A program made the position numbers and the translations under genes. A stretch of DNA of 64,000 nt, from positions 372,001 through 436,000 of the forward strand of contig NZ_JANZKW010000003.1 in the NCBI RefSeq assembly GCF_027257935.1, given 5' to 3'. This document shows, in pieces, positions 29,790 through 38,654 of the stretch (positions are counted from its first letter, which is position 1; every line of letters begins with the position of its first letter). A model generated the notes under the pieces. That model did no database searches and was not told where the DNA came from. It saw nothing but the letters and a program-made list of their open reading frames with translations. This stretch comes from Chitinimonas sp. BJYL2. GTDB taxonomy: Bacteria; Pseudomonadota; Gammaproteobacteria; Burkholderiales; Chitinimonadaceae.

Positions 29790-30953
29790 ATGCAACGACG
29801 CCAGTTTCTCCAGCTGGGCAGCCTGTGGTCAGCCGCCTGCCTATCCGGCAGCGTCGCCTGGGCTGCCGCACCGGCCGGCACGGGCGGCAAGCCCAGGTTG
29901 CTGATCATGGTGGAGCTCAAAGGCGGCAACGACGGCCTCAACACCGTTGTGCCGTACGCGAACCCGGCCTACTACGCGCTACGCCCGACCATTGCCATTG
30001 AACGTGATCAGGTCTTGCCGCTCGATGCACAAACCGGCCTGCATCCGGCTTTGCTGCCGCTGATGCCGCTATGGCAGCTAGGCGAGCTGGCCGTGGTGCA
30101 GGGCGTGGGCTATCCAAAGCCCAATCTCTCGCATTTCCGCTCGATTGAAATCTGGGATACCGCATCCAGCAGCGACACCGTGCTCCAAACGGGCTGGCTG
30201 ACGCGCCAGTTCGCTGCAAGGCCCTTGCCGACCGGCTTTATTGCCGACGGCATTGCAGTGGGTAGCCCAGCGCTCGGCCCACTGGATGGCGGCGCGCGCT
30301 CATTGGTGCTGCAGAGTCCGGCCAGCTTTGCCCGTCAGGCCAAGCTGGCGGGTGATATGAGCGTAGGTATGCACAATGCCGCACTCACCCACCTGTACAA
30401 GGTCGAGGACGATATCCGTCTGGCGGCCCGCGGCTTGGTTTCGGGTGCGAAACTCGACACGCCTTTCCCTGCTCATGGCTTTGGACGTACCGTCAAAACG
30501 GCCATGGAAGCCTTGGCGGCCAACCGGCAAATCGGCATGTTTCGGCTCACGCTTGGCAGCTTCGATACGCATGTCAATCAGCGAGCTACCCACCAGCGGC
30601 TGCTGACCGAACTGGCGGAGGGATTGGGGGCGTTGCAGCAAGCCTTGACTGAACTGGGCTGCTGGCAGGATACGCTGATCATGACCTACGCCGAGTTCGG
30701 TCGTCGGCCGCAGGAAAACCGCTCCGGGGGGACGGACCACGGCACGGCCAGCGCCCATTTCTTGCTGGGGGGCGCGGTGCGCGGCGGCCTGTATGGCAAG
30801 GCACCAGATCTTGCCAATCTGGACAGCGGCAATCTGCGCCACTCGGTGGACTTCCGCCAGCTTTATGCCACCGCCTGCCGCTACTGTTGGCATAGCGATG
30901 GGGAGGCGGCACTGGGTGGCCGCTACACGCCACTGGATATGCTGAGAGCCTGA
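29790..30953 (+). CDS. DUF1501 exported protein with Tat signal
   Basis: 387 residues. The N-terminus MQRRQFLQLGSLWSAAC has the twin-arginine pattern, so the protein is probably exported folded. The family core is visible: LLIMVELKGGNDGLNTVVPY, NLSHFRSIEIWDTAS, FDTHVNQRATHQRLL, YAEFGRRPQENRSGGTDHGTA-like, which resembles the alkaline phosphatase/sulfatase superfamily. AAGGAGG before the ATG gives a strong ribosome binding site. Activity is unknown; the metal ligands of the superfamily suggest a hydrolase. Operon with DUF1800. Confidence 0.92.
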   Translation: MQRRQFLQLGSLWSAACLSGSVAWAAAPAGTGGKPRLLIMVELKGGNDGLNTVVPYANPAYYALRPTIAIERDQVLPLDAQTGLHPALLPLMPLWQLGELAVVQGVGYPKPNLSHFRSIEIWDTASSSDTVLQTGWLTRQFAARPLPTGFIADGIAVGSPALGPLDGGARSLVLQSPASFARQAKLAGDMSVGMHNAALTHLYKVEDDIRLAARGLVSGAKLDTPFPAHGFGRTVKTAMEALAANRQIGMFRLTLGSFDTHVNQRATHQRLLTELAEGLGALQQALTELGCWQDTLIMTYAEFGRRPQENRSGGTDHGTASAHFLLGGAVRGGLYGKAPDLANLDSGNLRHSVDFRQLYATACRYCWHSDGEAALGGRYTPLDMLRA

Positions 30954-30966
30954 TGGCTGCCCAAAG

Positions 30967-30994
30967 CAAAACGGCACATCCGAAGATGTGCCGT
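30967..30994. terminator. bidirectional terminator with UUCG-type loop
   Basis: ACGGCACATC-CGAA-GATGTGCCGT, a perfect 10-bp stem. On the minus strand the loop is C(TTCG)G followed by TTTTGC, so it best serves the cytochrome gene ending at 31028. Confidence 0.88.
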
Positions 30995-31027
30995 CTGTGC
31001 TGAAACTGCCTGGTTCAGGCGGATTGA

Positions 31028-31834
31028 TTACTTGGACGCGTTGACCATGTATTCAACCGTGGCACGGAACTCTTCATCCGAACCCGCGAAACCACCCTTG
31101 GGCGGCATGGCGCCCTTGCCTGCGGCGGCGGTCTTCACCACAGCATCCAGACCACCCTTGATACGCGGCGCCCAAGCGGCCTTGTCGCCTACCTTGGGGG
31201 CACCGGCCACGCCAGCGGCATGGCACGCCATGCAGACACTGTTGTAGATTTCCTTGCCCTTGGCAGCCAGATCCACCTTGGCAGGCGCAGCAGCGGCAGC
31301 GTCTGCAACAGGTGCGGCGGCATCAGTTGCGGCGGCTGGTGCGCCCTGGATGGCGGGCTCAGTGAACTTGCCGCCGGCTGCGTTGCCCATATAGGCCACA
31401 GCACGAGCGACTTCATCGTCGGTCAGGTCGGCTGCGCCGCCCTTGGCCGGCATGCCATTGATCCCCTTGATGGCATTGTTCACCATGCTGCTGAAGCCCT
31501 TGCTCAGGCGTGCAGCCCAGCCGGCGGTATCGCCGAACTTGGGTGCGCCGGCCAGGCCTGCTGCGTGGCACGAAGCACAAACGGCATCGTAAACCGCCTT
31601 GCCACTGCGGCTGCCGGGAGGGCCGGATTCGTCGAGCTTGGATTCGCCGACAGGCTGAATACGTGCGGCCACGGCGGTTTCGGTCATGGTCGGGCCCTGC
31701 GGGTCTACTTGCAAGCCGCCCGTGGCGAGCTTGATGATCAGGTAGATAAACAGGGGAATACCGACGATCGTGGCGACCACCACGGCGATCAGTGTCTTGG
31801 CCGACATCGTGGATTCGGCTTGCGCTTCGCTCAT
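31028..31834 (-). CDS. dihaem cytochrome c5-type protein, membrane-anchored
   Basis: 268 residues. One N-terminal membrane helix at 13-36 anchors it to the inner membrane with both haem domains in the periplasm. Haem motifs are CASCH (86-90) and CMACH (201-205). Each domain has the c5-type NGMPAKGG or GAMPPKGG loop that supplies the axial Met. An Ala-rich linker at about 160-190 joins them. It probably carries electrons between the bc1 complex and a terminal oxidase. An AAGGA ribosome binding site supports ATG 31834; ATG 31807 is an alternative. Confidence 0.93.
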   Translation of the reverse strand: MSEAQAESTMSAKTLIAVVVATIVGIPLFIYLIIKLATGGLQVDPQGPTMTETAVAARIQPVGESKLDESGPPGSRSGKAVYDAVCASCHAAGLAGAPKFGDTAGWAARLSKGFSSMVNNAIKGINGMPAKGGAADLTDDEVARAVAYMGNAAGGKFTEPAIQGAPAAATDAAAPVADAAAAAPAKVDLAAKGKEIYNSVCMACHAAGVAGAPKVGDKAAWAPRIKGGLDAVVKTAAAGKGAMPPKGGFAGSDEEFRATVEYMVNASK

Positions 31835-32000
31835 GCTGCCATCCTTTTTTTGCGCTGTTTGTATCAGGTGTATCAGTACGGGGAAGAAAACCGGAACCGT
31901 GGTTGGTGCTCAAAAACCGGGAGGCCGCGGACAGGGATTCCTTCGAACCCAGCGATTATAGCGATGAAACACCGCCCCTCCAATCGCTGGCGTATGCGGC

Positions 32001-32030
32001 TGGACGCTGGCGAGCAAACCACGGTATGCT
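32001..32030 (+). promoter_or_regulatory. promoter of tRNA-Arg
   Basis: TGGACG (4 of 6) and TATGCT (4 of 6) separated by 18 bases. The -10 box is followed by a GC-rich stretch before the tRNA start at 32044, as is usual for stable RNA promoters. Confidence 0.55.
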
Positions 32031-32043
32031 TGCGCCCCTTCGC

Positions 32044-32120
32044 GCGTCCATAGCTCAGTTGGATAGAGTGTCAGTTTCCGAAGCTGAAGGTCGCAGGTTC
32101 GATCCCTGCTGGGCGCGCCA
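32044..32120 (+). tRNA. tRNA-Arg (anticodon CCG)
   Basis: 77 nt. The acceptor stem GCGTCCA pairs with TGGGCGC (one T-G pair), followed by discriminator G and encoded CCA. D-arm GCTC/GAGT; anticodon stem TCAGT/GCTGA with loop TTCCGAA, giving CCG; T-arm GCAGG-TTCGATC-CCTGC. It reads CGG codons. Single gene with its own promoter and terminator. Confidence 0.97.
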
Positions 32121-32130
32121 CTTCATCAAA

Positions 32131-32156
32131 AAAAGCCGGTCTTTGACCGGCTTTTT
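32131..32156 (+). terminator. terminator of tRNA-Arg
   Basis: AAAAGCCGGTC-TTT-GACCGGC followed by five T. It begins 10 bases after the tRNA. The A-run on the other side makes it usable in both directions. Confidence 0.93.
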
Positions 32157-32189
32157 GCATTTCTGTGGCTCTGGGTTGGCTGACTATGC

Positions 32190-32642
32190 CTAGTTCAGCG
32201 TAGAAGTACAGCAGGGGCAGCGCGTGGCCTTGATGTCGATCGCGCTGAAGCAATAGCTGCAGGCCTTGGTGGTGACCTCGGTTGGCGCGGGCGCTTCGGC
32301 GCGTTTGAGACGGTTCAGGGTCCGGATCAGCAGAAACACCGAGAATGCCACGATCATGAAGCTGACCACGCTATTGATGAACAGACCGGCGTTGATGGTC
32401 ACCGCACCGGCTTCCTGGGCCATCTTCAGTGTCTCGTAGGGTCCCGCTGCCTTGGCGCCCTCTTTGAGCACCAGAAACAGATTGGAGAAATCCACGCTGC
32501 CGAGCAGGTAGCCTATGGGCGGCATGATCACATCCTTGACCAGCGAGTCGACAATCTTGCCGAACGCGGCACCGATAATGACACCGACGGCCAGGTCGAC
32601 GACATTGCCGCGCATGGCGAATTCGCGGAATTCCTTGAACAT
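32190..32642 (-). CDS. mscL: large-conductance mechanosensitive channel MscL with C-terminal zinc-ribbon-like tail
   Basis: 150 residues. Pentameric inner-membrane channel that opens under osmotic downshock. The N-terminal amphipathic helix and TM1 ([20 protein letters not shown]), the periplasmic loop and TM2 ([19 protein letters not shown]) match the family. After the usual charged cytoplasmic region the protein ends in CSYC-x10-CPCC, a CX2C-X10-CX2C pattern like a zinc ribbon, which E. coli MscL lacks. ATG 32642 has GGAG upstream. The reading frame extends further but without homology. Confidence 0.94.
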   Translation of the reverse strand: MFKEFREFAMRGNVVDLAVGVIIGAAFGKIVDSLVKDVIMPPIGYLLGSVDFSNLFLVLKEGAKAAGPYETLKMAQEAGAVTINAGLFINSVVSFMIVAFSVFLLIRTLNRLKRAEAPAPTEVTTKACSYCFSAIDIKATRCPCCTSTLN

Positions 32643-32774
32643 GAGGGGGCTCCTGTAAGCAATAGGGTGGCCAGACAGATACGGATTGGCCAAGCAAGGT
32701 CAGGTTGGCAATGCGGCGGGCCGGTGTCAAGCCACTCTCGGATAAGCATCACCGGTTTGACGGCCACCAAAGAG

Positions 32775-32798
32775 AAAAGGCAGCCGAGGCTGCCTTTT
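32775..32798 (-). terminator. terminator of the porin gene
   Basis: AAAAGGCAGCC-GA-GGCTGCCTTTT, 27 bases past the porin stop on the minus strand. The stem is perfect and ends in a T-run. Confidence 0.92.
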
Positions 32799-32825
32799 CC
32801 GGGGACTTGCGTATCGCGACTGCGA

Positions 32826-33773
32826 TTAGAACGAGTGGCTGACACCCACCGACAGCACGTTGTTCTTCTTCACGCCAGCGTAGTTGTTGGTGTATTCGAC
32901 CATGGCAACGGTACGCTTGGAGAGGCTGTAGTAACCAGCCAGGTTCACTTGAGCCTTGGCGTCGCCCATGTCCTTATCCCAGCTGATAACACCAGCGTTC
33001 AGGCTCAGGTCGCCAACGGCATAGCCGATGCTGACCAGGGGGTCGGTGAACTTGACGCTACCGGTATCACGGCGTTGAACAGCAGCGCCCAGCGTGACAT
33101 CACCCAGGGCAAAGCTACCACCAACGACCAGGTGCTTCTCAGTCGGCACGCCATCTGCTTTGACGGTGTGCAGCGAGCCGAACACCGAGAAGTCTTCGGC
33201 TGCAAACTTCACGTTTGCGCCCAGATCGTTATTGGCCTTCTTGCCACTGGCCTTGTTCTCACCAAAGCCGTTTTCGATACCGAAGGTCAGAGGACCGGCT
33301 TCGTAGGTGTAGCGGATAGCGTTGGAAACGCGATAGACGTGATCGCCACTGCTGTTGGCGGTCAGGCCGAGGGACTGATCCAGATACCAGATGTCCAGCT
33401 CTTCAGTGGTCTTGGTGTACAGGCTCTTGCCGCGACCCAGGGACACTGTGCCGAAGTCACCCTTCAGACCCACCCAGCCTTCGCGCGAGGCAAAGGAACC
33501 GCTATTGGCGGAGTTGTCCGGCGCAACATCGGTTTCGACCAAGAAGAAAGCGGACATGCCACCACCCAGATCTTCCTGACCCTTCACGCCAATGCGCGAA
33601 GCCATGTTTTGCACGCCAAGTTGATCACTTTGGGCGGCGCCGTTAGCAACGTTGATCTTGCCAGCTTGCACAGCCACGTTCAGTTGGCCGTACAGAATCA
33701 CTTCATTCTCAGCGTACACGGCCGGTGCCAGAGCGGCAGCGGAAACAGCCAGGGCGATTAGTTTCTTATTCAT
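32826..33773 (-). CDS. general porin, Neisseria/Burkholderia type
   Basis: 315 residues. Signal peptide MNKKLIALAVSAAALAPAVYA, then ENEVILYGQLNVAV, the standard first strand of trimeric 16-stranded porins. GREGWVGLKGDFGTVSLGRGK-like sequence marks the L3/strand region (here ASREGWVGLK). It ends in VGVSHSF with the terminal Phe needed for outer-membrane insertion. It is shorter than many betaproteobacterial porins. It has a strong upstream promoter candidate and a terminator, so it is probably a well-expressed single gene. Confidence 0.94.
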   Translation of the reverse strand: MNKKLIALAVSAAALAPAVYAENEVILYGQLNVAVQAGKINVANGAAQSDQLGVQNMASRIGVKGQEDLGGGMSAFFLVETDVAPDNSANSGSFASREGWVGLKGDFGTVSLGRGKSLYTKTTEELDIWYLDQSLGLTANSSGDHVYRVSNAIRYTYEAGPLTFGIENGFGENKASGKKANNDLGANVKFAAEDFSVFGSLHTVKADGVPTEKHLVVGGSFALGDVTLGAAVQRRDTGSVKFTDPLVSIGYAVGDLSLNAGVISWDKDMGDAKAQVNLAGYYSLSKRTVAMVEYTNNYAGVKKNNVLSVGVSHSF

Positions 33774-33851
33774 GGTGTGTCCTTGTTCAAGTAAAGATAA
33801 CGACTTGCATCAGGGTCGCCCGATTATCGGACGAACATAAAACTCGGGCTA

Positions 33852-33881
33852 ATGATAGGCGCCGCTTGAAGCGCGAAGCAA
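33852..33881 (-). promoter_or_regulatory. candidate porin promoter
   Basis: The minus strand reads TTGCTT, 18 bases, TATCAT (5 of 6 in the -10). It lies 79 bases before the porin start, giving a leader of about 70 nt. The upstream DNA to about 34010 is A/T-rich, unlike the rest of the window, and could be an UP element or nucleoid-protein target. Confidence 0.55.
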
Positions 33882-34073
33882 TGTTGCTGCGTGGGTGATA
33901 ACCCTGATGGCTAGCACGCAATTTTTATGATTCTTTTGTTAAGCTGTTGAAATAAAAAGAAAAATCACTTGTTGTAAAAAATTGACGGGTTGCGGCAATG
34001 CAACATAATTACGTCATGGAGATGTTGTAACAGGGACTACGAAACAGTAGTTTCCCTTCAGGCGGACGCATTC
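33882..34073. other. A/T-rich region between porin and yqaA genes
   Basis: No gene seen. It holds long A and T tracts (33928-33985) and a small dyad ACTAC-GAAACA-GTAGT (about 34035-34050) that may help end the yqaA transcript. Confidence 0.4.
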
Positions 34074-34517
34074 TTACAGCCATGGCAGGGCAATCAGCAG
34101 GTAACGCAGCCCTTTTCCCGCCCCCATCCAGAGTACGGCGCGGCCAGTCGGGATGCCTAGATAGCCCGCTGCAAAACAGAGACCGTCCCCCAGCACCGGT
34201 AGCCAGCTGAGCAGCAGTACGGGGCTGCCTGCTTGGCTAAGCCAAGCACGAGTGCGGGCGGATGGTTGCCGGCGCTTCATACCGGGATGCCGGCATGCGA
34301 GCTTGCCCAGCAGAAAGGTTGTCGTGCCGCCTGCCGTATTGCCCAGTGTGGCCAGCGCCACGGCCAGACCGAGGGTTTCCGGCCGCAGGCTGAGCCAGCC
34401 CGCGAGCAGCAACTCGGAATTGCCGGGGAGCAGGGTAGAGGAGAGGAATGCAGAGAGAAACAGCCCGCTCAGCCCCCATGCCGGCGACAGGTTGGTCAGC
34501 CATTCAAGCCCGATCAA
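34074..34517 (-). CDS. yqaA: YqaA-family membrane protein (DedA/VTT-related)
   Basis: 147 residues with about four membrane segments. The pattern LSAFLSSTLLPGNSELLLAGWL followed by LGNTAGGTTTFLLGK is that of YqaA, a small relative of the DedA/SNARE-associated membrane family. Function is not established; DedA relatives act in lipid carrier recycling. The likely start is TTG 34517, whose bases overlap the cyaY stop as TTGA, so translation is coupled to cyaY. No better in-frame ATG exists. Confidence 0.85.
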   Translation of the reverse strand: MIGLEWLTNLSPAWGLSGLFLSAFLSSTLLPGNSELLLAGWLSLRPETLGLAVALATLGNTAGGTTTFLLGKLACRHPGMKRRQPSARTRAWLSQAGSPVLLLSWLPVLGDGLCFAAGYLGIPTGRAVLWMGAGKGLRYLLIALPWL

Positions 34518-34828
34518 AATGCAGGCCGTCGATCACCATGGTGGCTGGCAACCAGTCCGGCAAGCTGGTCGAAGAACTCGCCATTTTCCCGCGTGCTTAG
34601 CCATTTGCCGTCCTTGAAGCGGTAATGGAAGCCGCCAGCGCGCGCTGCAAGCCACAGCTCCTGATTGGCGGCGTGGCGGTTGACGACGATCTTGGCACCG
34701 TCGTCGAACTCGATCTCCAAGACATTGCCGTTGCGGTTGAGATCCACATCGAATTCGCCGTCGTCGAGCGCCGTTTCAATCCGGTCGAATACGGCATCAC
34801 TGGCGTTGAGGAATTCACTCTCGTTCAT
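34514..34828 (-). CDS. cyaY: frataxin homologue CyaY
   Basis: 104 residues, cytoplasmic. Iron-binding regulator of Fe-S cluster assembly that contacts IscS. The acidic first helix (SEFLNASDAVFDRIETALDD) and the strands NGNVLEIEFDDGAKIVVNRH, QELWLAARAGGFHYRF match the family. It is divergent from the lptM-lysA pair and translationally coupled to yqaA. In E. coli cyaY is likewise next to yifL (lptM), so this is a conserved neighbourhood in altered orientation. Confidence 0.96.
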   Translation of the reverse strand: MNESEFLNASDAVFDRIETALDDGEFDVDLNRNGNVLEIEFDDGAKIVVNRHAANQELWLAARAGGFHYRFKDGKWLSTRENGEFFDQLAGLVASHHGDRRPAF

Positions 34829-34904
34829 TGTTCATGCGCTTTCGGTCATTGGCCGCGGGGGCTTGCGGTTGCTAGTATGGCCATTTTACCGCTCCGGGGC
34901 CGCC

Positions 34905-35018
34905 ATGCGCCGCTTTGCCCTTTGTTTGATGACCCTCGTCCTTGTTGCTGGCTGTGGCTACAAGGGCCCGCTCTATCAGCCGGACGCCGCAAAGGCCGGC
35001 ACGGACACGAAGAAATAA
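34905..35018 (+). CDS. lptM: LptM (YifL)-type small lipoprotein
   Basis: 37 residues. Lipoprotein signal with box LVAGC, followed by GYKGPLYQP, the hallmark of LptM/YifL, which helps mature the LptD-LptE lipopolysaccharide translocon at the outer membrane. The remainder is a short Lys/Asp tail. The stop is one base before the lysA start, so the two are cotranscribed. It is recognisable by motif despite its small size. Confidence 0.9.
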   Translation: MRRFALCLMTLVLVAGCGYKGPLYQPDAAKAGTDTKK

Positions 35019-35019
35019 G

Positions 35020-36258
35020 ATGAATCTGACCTCTACTGCCAAGGGCCTGGCCCTTGATGGCCTGGCGCTGGCCGATATTGCCGCCGAATTCGGCACCCCC
35101 TGTTATGTGTATTCGGAAGCCTTTCTCAGCGATACCTTCAAGGCTTATCGCAAGGCTTTTCCCGATGCACTGATCTGCTACGCGATGAAGGCCAACTCCA
35201 ACCTTTCGGTGTTGCAGACTTTCGCCAGGCTGGGTGCGGGCTGTGACATTGTCTCAGCCGGCGAACTGGCGCGCGCGCTGGCAGCGGGTGTGCCGGCCGA
35301 GCGCATCGTGTTCTCGGGCGTGGGCAAGACGGCAGATGAAATGCGTGTGGCGCTGCAAGCCGGTATCCATTGTTTCAATGTGGAATCCGAGCCCGAACTG
35401 CACAGACTCAGTGCGGTGGCTGTCGAACTGGGGGTCAAGGCACCGGTCAGCCTGCGGGTGAACCCGGATGTGGATGCCAAGACGCACCCATATATTTCCA
35501 CTGGCCTCAAGGACAACAAGTTCGGTGTGGCGTTCGATCAGGCGCGTCGTGTCTACGGACTGGCGGCCAGCTTGCCCGGCCTGCGCGTGATTGGTATCGA
35601 CTGCCACATCGGCTCGCAGCTGACCGAAGTGACGCCCTTCGTGGACGCGCTGGAACGCTTGCTGGCGCTGATCGATGCCTTGGCGACAGATGGGATCGTG
35701 CTCGAACACATCGATCTGGGCGGTGGCCTCGGCATCCGTTACACCGACGAAACGCCGCCCGATGTGGCCGACTACGCCAAGCCGCTGCTGGCTCGGCTGG
35801 CTGGCCGCAATCTCAAGATCGTGCTCGAACCAGGCCGCTCGCTGGTCGGTAACGCCGGCTTGTTGCTGACGCGTGTCGAATACGTGAAGCCCGGTGAGAC
35901 CAAACACTTTGCGATCGTCGATGCTGCCATGAATGACTTGATGCGCCCTGCGCTGTATCAGGCTTATCACGATATCGTTGAAGTTGCGCCAGGCACGGGC
36001 GAGAAGCATACGTACGATGTAGTCGGCCCGGTCTGCGAGAGCAGTGATTTCCTGGGCAAGGATCGTGAGCTTGCCGTGGCACAAGGCGATTTGTTGGCCG
36101 TATTGTCGGCTGGCGCCTATGGCATGACCATGAGCTCCAATTACAACACCCGGCCGCGTGCGGTGGAGGTGATGGTCGGCGAAGGCAAGGCAAGGGTGAT
36201 ACGCCGTCGCGAGACGCTGGACGAGTTGCTGGCCAACGAGAAGTCCTTATTGGCGTGA
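35020..36258 (+). CDS. lysA: diaminopimelate decarboxylase
   Basis: 412 residues. PLP enzyme that converts meso-diaminopimelate to lysine, the last step of lysine synthesis. PLP-binding Lys57 is in CYAMKANSN. Other family motifs are CDIVSAGEL, HIGSQLTEV, DLGGGLGIRY, EPGRSLVGNAG, GPVCESSDFLGKD and GAYGMTMSSNYN, including the active-site Cys and Tyr residues. It is coupled to lptM and ends in a strong terminator that it shares with the convergent basic amino acid decarboxylase. Confidence 0.97.
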   Translation: MNLTSTAKGLALDGLALADIAAEFGTPCYVYSEAFLSDTFKAYRKAFPDALICYAMKANSNLSVLQTFARLGAGCDIVSAGELARALAAGVPAERIVFSGVGKTADEMRVALQAGIHCFNVESEPELHRLSAVAVELGVKAPVSLRVNPDVDAKTHPYISTGLKDNKFGVAFDQARRVYGLAASLPGLRVIGIDCHIGSQLTEVTPFVDALERLLALIDALATDGIVLEHIDLGGGLGIRYTDETPPDVADYAKPLLARLAGRNLKIVLEPGRSLVGNAGLLLTRVEYVKPGETKHFAIVDAAMNDLMRPALYQAYHDIVEVAPGTGEKHTYDVVGPVCESSDFLGKDRELAVAQGDLLAVLSAGAYGMTMSSNYNTRPRAVEVMVGEGKARVIRRRETLDELLANEKSLLA

Positions 36259-36273
36259 AGCCGGTAGGTACCC

Positions 36274-36310
36274 CATGAAAAACGCCGCGATCAACGCGGC
36301 GTTTTTCATG
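36274..36310. terminator. bidirectional terminator, 16-bp perfect stem
   Basis: CATGAAAAACGCCGCG / CGCGGCGTTTTTCATG with a 5-base loop. The T-run and A-run lie inside the stem ends, so it serves both lysA and the convergent decarboxylase gene. Confidence 0.95.
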
Positions 36311-36324
36311 GTGGTGACAAAGGC

Positions 36325-38583
36325 TTACTCGCCGATCACGCAGTCCACGTAGTACTCGCCATCCTCATGCTTCACCAGACCGTGAATATCGGTCTCGAAG
36401 CCGGGGAAGCGTTCGTTGAAGGCGCGCGCAAAGCGCAGGTAATCGACGATGGTCTTGTTGAAGCGCTCACCCGGAATCAGCAGCGGAATACCGGGCGGGT
36501 AGGGCGTCAGCAGGATCGCGGTGACGCGGCCTTCGAGCTGATCCAGCGCCACGCGTTCGATCTCGCGGTGGGCCATCTTGCTGAAGGCCTTGGACGGCTT
36601 GAGCGCCGGCACCATATCGCTGAGATACATCTCGGTGGTCAGGCGAGCCACATCGTTCTCGCGGTAGACCTCGTGGATCTGCTGGCACAGGTCGCGCAGG
36701 CCGATGCGCTCGTAATGCGGGTTCTTGGCAATGAACTCGGGCATGACGCGCCACAGCGGCGAGTTGGCGTCGTACGCGTCCTTGAACTGCTGCAGCTCGG
36801 TCACCATGGTGTTCCAGCGGCCCTTGGTGATGCCGATGGTGAACATGATGAAGAACGAGTACAGGCCCGTCTTCTCGATGATGATGCCATGCTCGGCCAG
36901 GTACTTGGTGAGGATGGCCGCCGGGATGCCGGTATCGGCAAAGTGGCCATCCACATCGAGGCCCGGGGTGATGATGGTGGCCTTGATCGGGTCCAGCAGA
37001 TTGAAGCCGTCGGCCAGGCCGCCAAAGCCGTGCCAGTGGTCGTCGGCCTTGAGCACCCAGTCTTCGCGCGAGCCGATGCCTTCTTCGGCCAGGTATTCCG
37101 GGCCCCAGACCTTGAACCACCAGGAGTCGCCGTATTCCGCATCGACCTTGCGCATGGCGCGACGAAAATCGAGCGCCTCGGCAATCGACTCTTCAACCAG
37201 CGCGGTGCCGCCGGGCGCTTCCATCATGGCGGCCGCCACATCGCAGGAGGCGATGATCGAGTACTGCGGGCTGGTCGAGGTATGCATCAGGTAGGCCTCG
37301 TTGAAGCGGTGACGGTCGAGCTGACGCGTTTCCGATTCCTGCACGAGGATCTGCGAGGCTTGGGAGAGGCCCGCCAGCAGCTTGTGTGTCGATTGCGTGG
37401 CAAACACCATCGCATCCTGCGAGCGCGGGCGATCACGACCGATGGCGTGCATGTTCTTGTAGAAATCGTGGAAGGCCGCATGCGGCAGCCAGGCTTCATC
37501 GAAGTGCAGCGTGTCGATGGTGTCGCCGAGCACTTCTTTGATCATTTCCACGTTGTAGAGCACGCCGTCGTAAGTGGACTGCGTGATCGTAAGGATGCGT
37601 GGCTTGTTGTTCGGGCGCTTGGCTAGCGCTTCCCGTGCGAATGGGTTGGCCTGGATCTTCTTCTGGATGGTTTCAGGCTGGAACTCGCTCAGCGGAATCG
37701 GGCCGATGATGCCGTAGTGATTGCGTGTGGGCATCAGGAACACCGGAATTGCGCCGCACATCATGATCGAATGCAGGATGGACTTGTGGCAGTTGCGGTC
37801 CACCACGACGATATCGCCGGGCGCTACCGTGGCGTGCCAGACCATCTTGTTCGAGGTGGACGTACCGTTGGTGACGAAGAACAGATGGTCGCAACCGAAA
37901 ATGCGCGCGGCATTGCGCTCGGACGCAGCAATCGGGCCGGTGTGATCCAGCAACTGGCCCAGTTCATCGACCGAGTTGCAGACGTCGGCGCGCAGCATGT
38001 TCTCGCCGAAAAACTGATGGAACATCTGCCCGACCGGGCTCTTCAGGAAAGCCACGCCGCCCGAGTGACCGGGGCAGTGCCAGCTGTAGGAGCCGTCCTG
38101 CGCGTAGTGCAGCAGTGCGCGGAAGAAGGGCGGGGCGAGGCTGTCCAGATACTGGCGGGCTTCGCGTACGATGCTGCGGGCCACGAATTCGGGTGTGTCC
38201 TCGAACATATGGATGAAGCCATGCAGCTCGCGCAGCACATCGTTGGGGATGTGGCGGCTGGTGCGCTTTTCGCCATAGAGAAAAATCGGGATGTCGTTGT
38301 TCTTGAAGCGGATTTCTTCCACGAACGCACGCAGGTTGTGGATGGCCGAGGTTTCCTCGCCCGCTTGCGCGCCGACGAACTCCTCGTCGTCGATCGACAG
38401 GATGAAGGCCGAAGCACGGCTCTGTTGCTGCGCAAAGCCGGCCACATCGCCATAACTGGTCACGCCGACAACCTCGAAGCCCTCGGCCTCGATCGCGGTG
38501 GATAGCGCCCGGATGCCCAGGCCGCTCGAATTGTCTGCGCGGAAATCCTCGTCGATGACGACAACGGGGAAGCGGAATTTCAT
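36325..38583 (-). CDS. Orn/Lys/Arg decarboxylase, class I
   Basis: 752 residues, PLP-dependent. The N-terminal receiver-like wing domain spans about 1-125, followed by the core with HCPGHSGG, HFDEAW and the PLP Lys401 in STHKLL, and the C-terminal domain with TPYPPGIPLLIPGERF. Length and sequence are closest in my reading to the LdcA-like biosynthetic or pH-homeostasis enzymes of Pseudomonas and Burkholderia. I cannot say whether lysine, arginine or ornithine is the substrate. ATG 38583 has GGAGAAAGAC upstream. It faces lysA. Confidence 0.92.
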   Translation of the reverse strand: MKFRFPVVVIDEDFRADNSSGLGIRALSTAIEAEGFEVVGVTSYGDVAGFAQQQSRASAFILSIDDEEFVGAQAGEETSAIHNLRAFVEEIRFKNNDIPIFLYGEKRTSRHIPNDVLRELHGFIHMFEDTPEFVARSIVREARQYLDSLAPPFFRALLHYAQDGSYSWHCPGHSGGVAFLKSPVGQMFHQFFGENMLRADVCNSVDELGQLLDHTGPIAASERNAARIFGCDHLFFVTNGTSTSNKMVWHATVAPGDIVVVDRNCHKSILHSIMMCGAIPVFLMPTRNHYGIIGPIPLSEFQPETIQKKIQANPFAREALAKRPNNKPRILTITQSTYDGVLYNVEMIKEVLGDTIDTLHFDEAWLPHAAFHDFYKNMHAIGRDRPRSQDAMVFATQSTHKLLAGLSQASQILVQESETRQLDRHRFNEAYLMHTSTSPQYSIIASCDVAAAMMEAPGGTALVEESIAEALDFRRAMRKVDAEYGDSWWFKVWGPEYLAEEGIGSREDWVLKADDHWHGFGGLADGFNLLDPIKATIITPGLDVDGHFADTGIPAAILTKYLAEHGIIIEKTGLYSFFIMFTIGITKGRWNTMVTELQQFKDAYDANSPLWRVMPEFIAKNPHYERIGLRDLCQQIHEVYRENDVARLTTEMYLSDMVPALKPSKAFSKMAHREIERVALDQLEGRVTAILLTPYPPGIPLLIPGERFNKTIVDYLRFARAFNERFPGFETDIHGLVKHEDGEYYVDCVIGE

Positions 38584-38654
38584 GTCTTTCTCCAACATCG
38601 GCCAACACTGGCCGGAGTGTGCAATGGCAGCACGACAGGTTTGTGACCCGCCGC

